Source of the DNA: an uncultured Prevotella sp.
GTDB taxonomy: Bacteria > Bacteroidota > Bacteroidia > Bacteroidales > Bacteroidaceae
Direction of reading: 5' to 3'
Length of the DNA stretch: 6,539 nucleotides
Assembly (NCBI GenBank): GCA_937889855.1
Contig: CALBYK010000176.1
Coordinates: 1 to 6,539 of the forward strand
The notes below the pieces were generated by a model, which saw nothing but the letters and a program-made list of their open reading frames with translations, was not told the DNA's origin and searched no databases. Every line of letters starts with the position of its first letter. Within the stretch, counting starts at the first letter, position 1. Both the position numbers and the translations under genes were made by a program. Positions 4,884 through 6,539 of the stretch are shown one piece after another.

Positions 4884-6449
4884 TTATTTCTTTATATAGC
4901 AATATTGCCTTACTATCGCCCCGTTGTCATCGGCAAGGAATTTTGTGAATCCCGATTTTGGAGCGGCTTCGCCTGCTTCGGGATTGAAAATTTTGGCTTT
5001 GTCGATTACTTTATGTCCGTTCACGTATACGGTCACGGTGTTGCCCCTTACGCTCACGTTGGCTGTTGCCCAGTCGGTGCAGGCACTGAACTTGTGCCAG
5101 GCATTGTCACCTGTGACCATCACTCCGCGGCTGCGGTCGAATGTTAGTGCTGGCATTGAGCGCAAGCTAAGAGTGAGTTGTCCGTCGGCAAGCCAGTCGA
5201 AGGCGAGGTCGTAGTCGGAAAGCTCGTCGTGTATAATCCAGAATCCGCGTTTCTCCATGCGTGTCGTCTCGGTATGGGCGAAGTTGTATCCGCCGTTGGC
5301 GTGCCAGTTGTCGATGGCTGCAAGCGTCTGGTCTATGCGTGTGTCCGCTCCTTCCTCGTCATAGTGTCTGATGTACGACTGTTTGGCATTGTAGAGCAGG
5401 CGGCTTGCCAGTGGACCGTTGTTGAAGTCGGGGTTGGCGCTTATGATGTCGGTTGAGGCCACCGCCAGGGCGTCGGCGAGGTTTGGCTTGCCGTAGTATT
5501 TGCTTATGTAGGCGAGTGCCTGCACCGTTTGGGTTTCCCCGAGGGCGATGATGAGCCGTTGGCGCAGGTTGTCGTCGGTCGTCAGCTCGTCGGCATGTCG
5601 CAGCAGCAGATAGCGCAGCTCGTTGGTTGAGGATGTAGCTGGCTTGTCGGCAATCTTAAGAAAACGCGCTATTATGTCGTTTCGGCTTGTGGTGTCGCTG
5701 TTGTCGGCGAGTTGCAATAAAAGCTCCATGGCTTTCTCCGGATTGTTGTTTATGATGATGCTGTTGGTCTTGTCAGGAGCCTTTCCGGCTTTGTCGTCAA
5801 CAATCCTCTCGAGCGTGCTGGTCCAGAATGGCTGTGCCGCTGGTTTTGGTTTTGGCGAGGCTGCAACGGTGGCAGCCGGTTTCTTGCCGGCGTGTATGTC
5901 GAGAATCTCCTGCACCTTGGCTTTAATTCCGGGTTGGCTGGCTGCTGCCTCCGCGATGTTGTTGTCTATGCCGCTCATGCCTACAAGGATGCGTTGTGCG
6001 GTTGGCGCGAGCTCTGGCATCTCGAGATACATGGCGATGTGCTGTGCGTCGGCTGGCTTGGCGCAACGTGCGAGCTGTTCAAGGACATGCAGTTGCACTT
6101 CGGGTTCATAGCTGCGGTCGAGAGCCTTCTTTAGTCCGGTGCGTACAACGTCTGTATATTTGCGTCCGGTCTCGGTTTGGCTGTAGTCCACGATGGCGTC
6201 AATGAGTTTGAGGCATGTCCTTGGCTGTATGGCGTCGTCTATATTGCTCATTCTGCTCAACATCTCCACGCTTGTCTCGGCGTTGTTGGCGAGAGAGTCG
6301 AGGATGTCGAGGGTGGGCATGCGTCCGGTTATGGCCATTTGCTTTGCTGCTTCCGATGCAAATCGCTCGACAGTGCGGCGGCTTGTCTGCGCATGTGTCA
6401 TTGTTGTGGATGTCAAGAAAATGATAAGGGTGATGATATGTTTCAGCAT
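4884..6449 (-). CDS. Secreted helical-repeat protein with a C-terminal DUF1080/LamG-like beta domain
   Basis: The 521-residue product begins with a signal peptide (hydrophobic 5-14, likely cut after THA at residue 20, leaving Gln1), so it acts in the periplasm or at the surface; no lipobox cysteine is present. Residues about 25-185 and 208-355 are helix-rich with leucine/alanine patterns like HEAT/ARM-type repeats. They are joined by an Ala/Pro/Lys linker (about 188-206, including SPKPKPAAQP). From about 385 to the end the sequence turns beta-rich (GFWIIHDELSDYDLAFDWLA, then WHKF, VSVRGNTVTVYVNGHKVID). This resembles concanavalin-like DUF1080 (3-keto-disaccharide hydrolase) domains, where a stretch ending in NG is typical, but it is shorter and I see no catalytic signature. 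A scaffold or carbohydrate-binding role is inference. ATG 6449 starts the signal peptide directly. Its promoter is not obvious. It appears monocistronic and converges on spt. Confidence 0.82.
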   Translation of the reverse strand: MLKHIITLIIFLTSTTMTHAQTSRRTVERFASEAAKQMAITGRMPTLDILDSLANNAETSVEMLSRMSNIDDAIQPRTCLKLIDAIVDYSQTETGRKYTDVVRTGLKKALDRSYEPEVQLHVLEQLARCAKPADAQHIAMYLEMPELAPTAQRILVGMSGIDNNIAEAAASQPGIKAKVQEILDIHAGKKPAATVAASPKPKPAAQPFWTSTLERIVDDKAGKAPDKTNSIIINNNPEKAMELLLQLADNSDTTSRNDIIARFLKIADKPATSSTNELRYLLLRHADELTTDDNLRQRLIIALGETQTVQALAYISKYYGKPNLADALAVASTDIISANPDFNNGPLASRLLYNAKQSYIRHYDEEGADTRIDQTLAAIDNWHANGGYNFAHTETTRMEKRGFWIIHDELSDYDLAFDWLADGQLTLSLRSMPALTFDRSRGVMVTGDNAWHKFSACTDWATANVSVRGNTVTVYVNGHKVIDKAKIFNPEAGEAAPKSGFTKFLADDNGAIVRQYCYIKK

Positions 6450-6492
6450 TGTTGTTGATGGTTGTTTGGAATTTGTGATTTTATATATACGA

Positions 6493-6528
6493 ACAAAGCG
6501 GAAATTCCATGTGGAATTTCCGCTTTGT
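6493..6528. terminator. Strong hairpin at the right edge, terminator-like
   Basis: Arms of 17 bases (6493-6509 and 6512-6528, from ACAAAGCGGAAATTCCA) are perfectly complementary around a 2-base centre. The AAAGCGG...CCGCTTT form is common in Bacteroidetes terminators, but neither side has a real U-tract. It lies 43 bases upstream of the start at 6449. It could end transcription of a gene beyond the right edge or sit in the leader of the 6449 gene; the window cannot decide. Confidence 0.55.
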
Positions 6529-6539
6529 CAAGAGAGGTA

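Noticed and set aside
5623..6111. Plus-strand open frame of 162 codons
   Set aside because: Antisense to the secreted repeat protein; its hydrophobic, Ala/Ser/Leu-rich composition reflects the complementary strand.
6450..6492. Promoter for the secreted repeat protein
   Set aside because: The TATATATA stretch is AT-rich, but no TAnnTTTG element with a properly spaced TTTG is present on the minus strand.

Overview
The window looks like a chromosomal core region of a Bacteroidales bacterium, most likely Prevotella-like; genus is a guess. Three things point there. First, gene starts lack clear Shine-Dalgarno sequences and have A-rich leaders. Second, several genes are preceded by the Bacteroidetes promoter form (TTTG at -33, 19-20 bases, then TAnnTTTG at -7). 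Third, the gene content fits: an rseC-rnfB pair and a serine palmitoyltransferase, the entry enzyme of sphingolipid synthesis, which is rare in bacteria but characteristic of Bacteroidetes. I see no mobile element, CRISPR array, tRNA or rRNA.

Layout. On the minus strand at the left edge are rseC (952-536) and the first 165 codons of rnfB (497 to the edge), the start of an Rnf (Na+/H+-translocating ferredoxin:NAD oxidoreductase) operon. A divergent plus-strand gene (1140-1583) encodes a small acidic protein I do not recognise. The two are driven by back-to-back promoters between 1022 and 1112. A minus-strand two-gene operon follows: a DagK/YegS-type lipid kinase (3368-2340) whose stop codon directly abuts the start of a tRNA1(Val) A37 N6-methyltransferase gene (2339-1626). 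Divergent from the kinase across a 191-base AT-rich spacer is the serine palmitoyltransferase gene spt (3560-4750). It converges on a minus-strand gene for a secreted protein with helical repeats and a beta-rich C-terminal domain (6449-4884). A 19-bp hairpin with A/T flanks sits between them and probably terminates both. A second strong hairpin lies at the right edge.

How the genes fit together. The Rnf genes are energy metabolism. The most suggestive link is the lipid kinase beside spt. The kinase family includes sphingosine kinases, and this member has GSGNG in its second glycine motif, closer to GSGNA of sphingosine kinases than to GTxND of many bacterial diacylglycerol kinases. A role in sphingoid-base phosphorylation is therefore a testable idea, not a conclusion. 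I found no clearly new multi-gene system. The observations most worth following are the kinase-spt pairing with its repeat-bearing control region, the unrecognised acidic protein and the secreted repeat protein.
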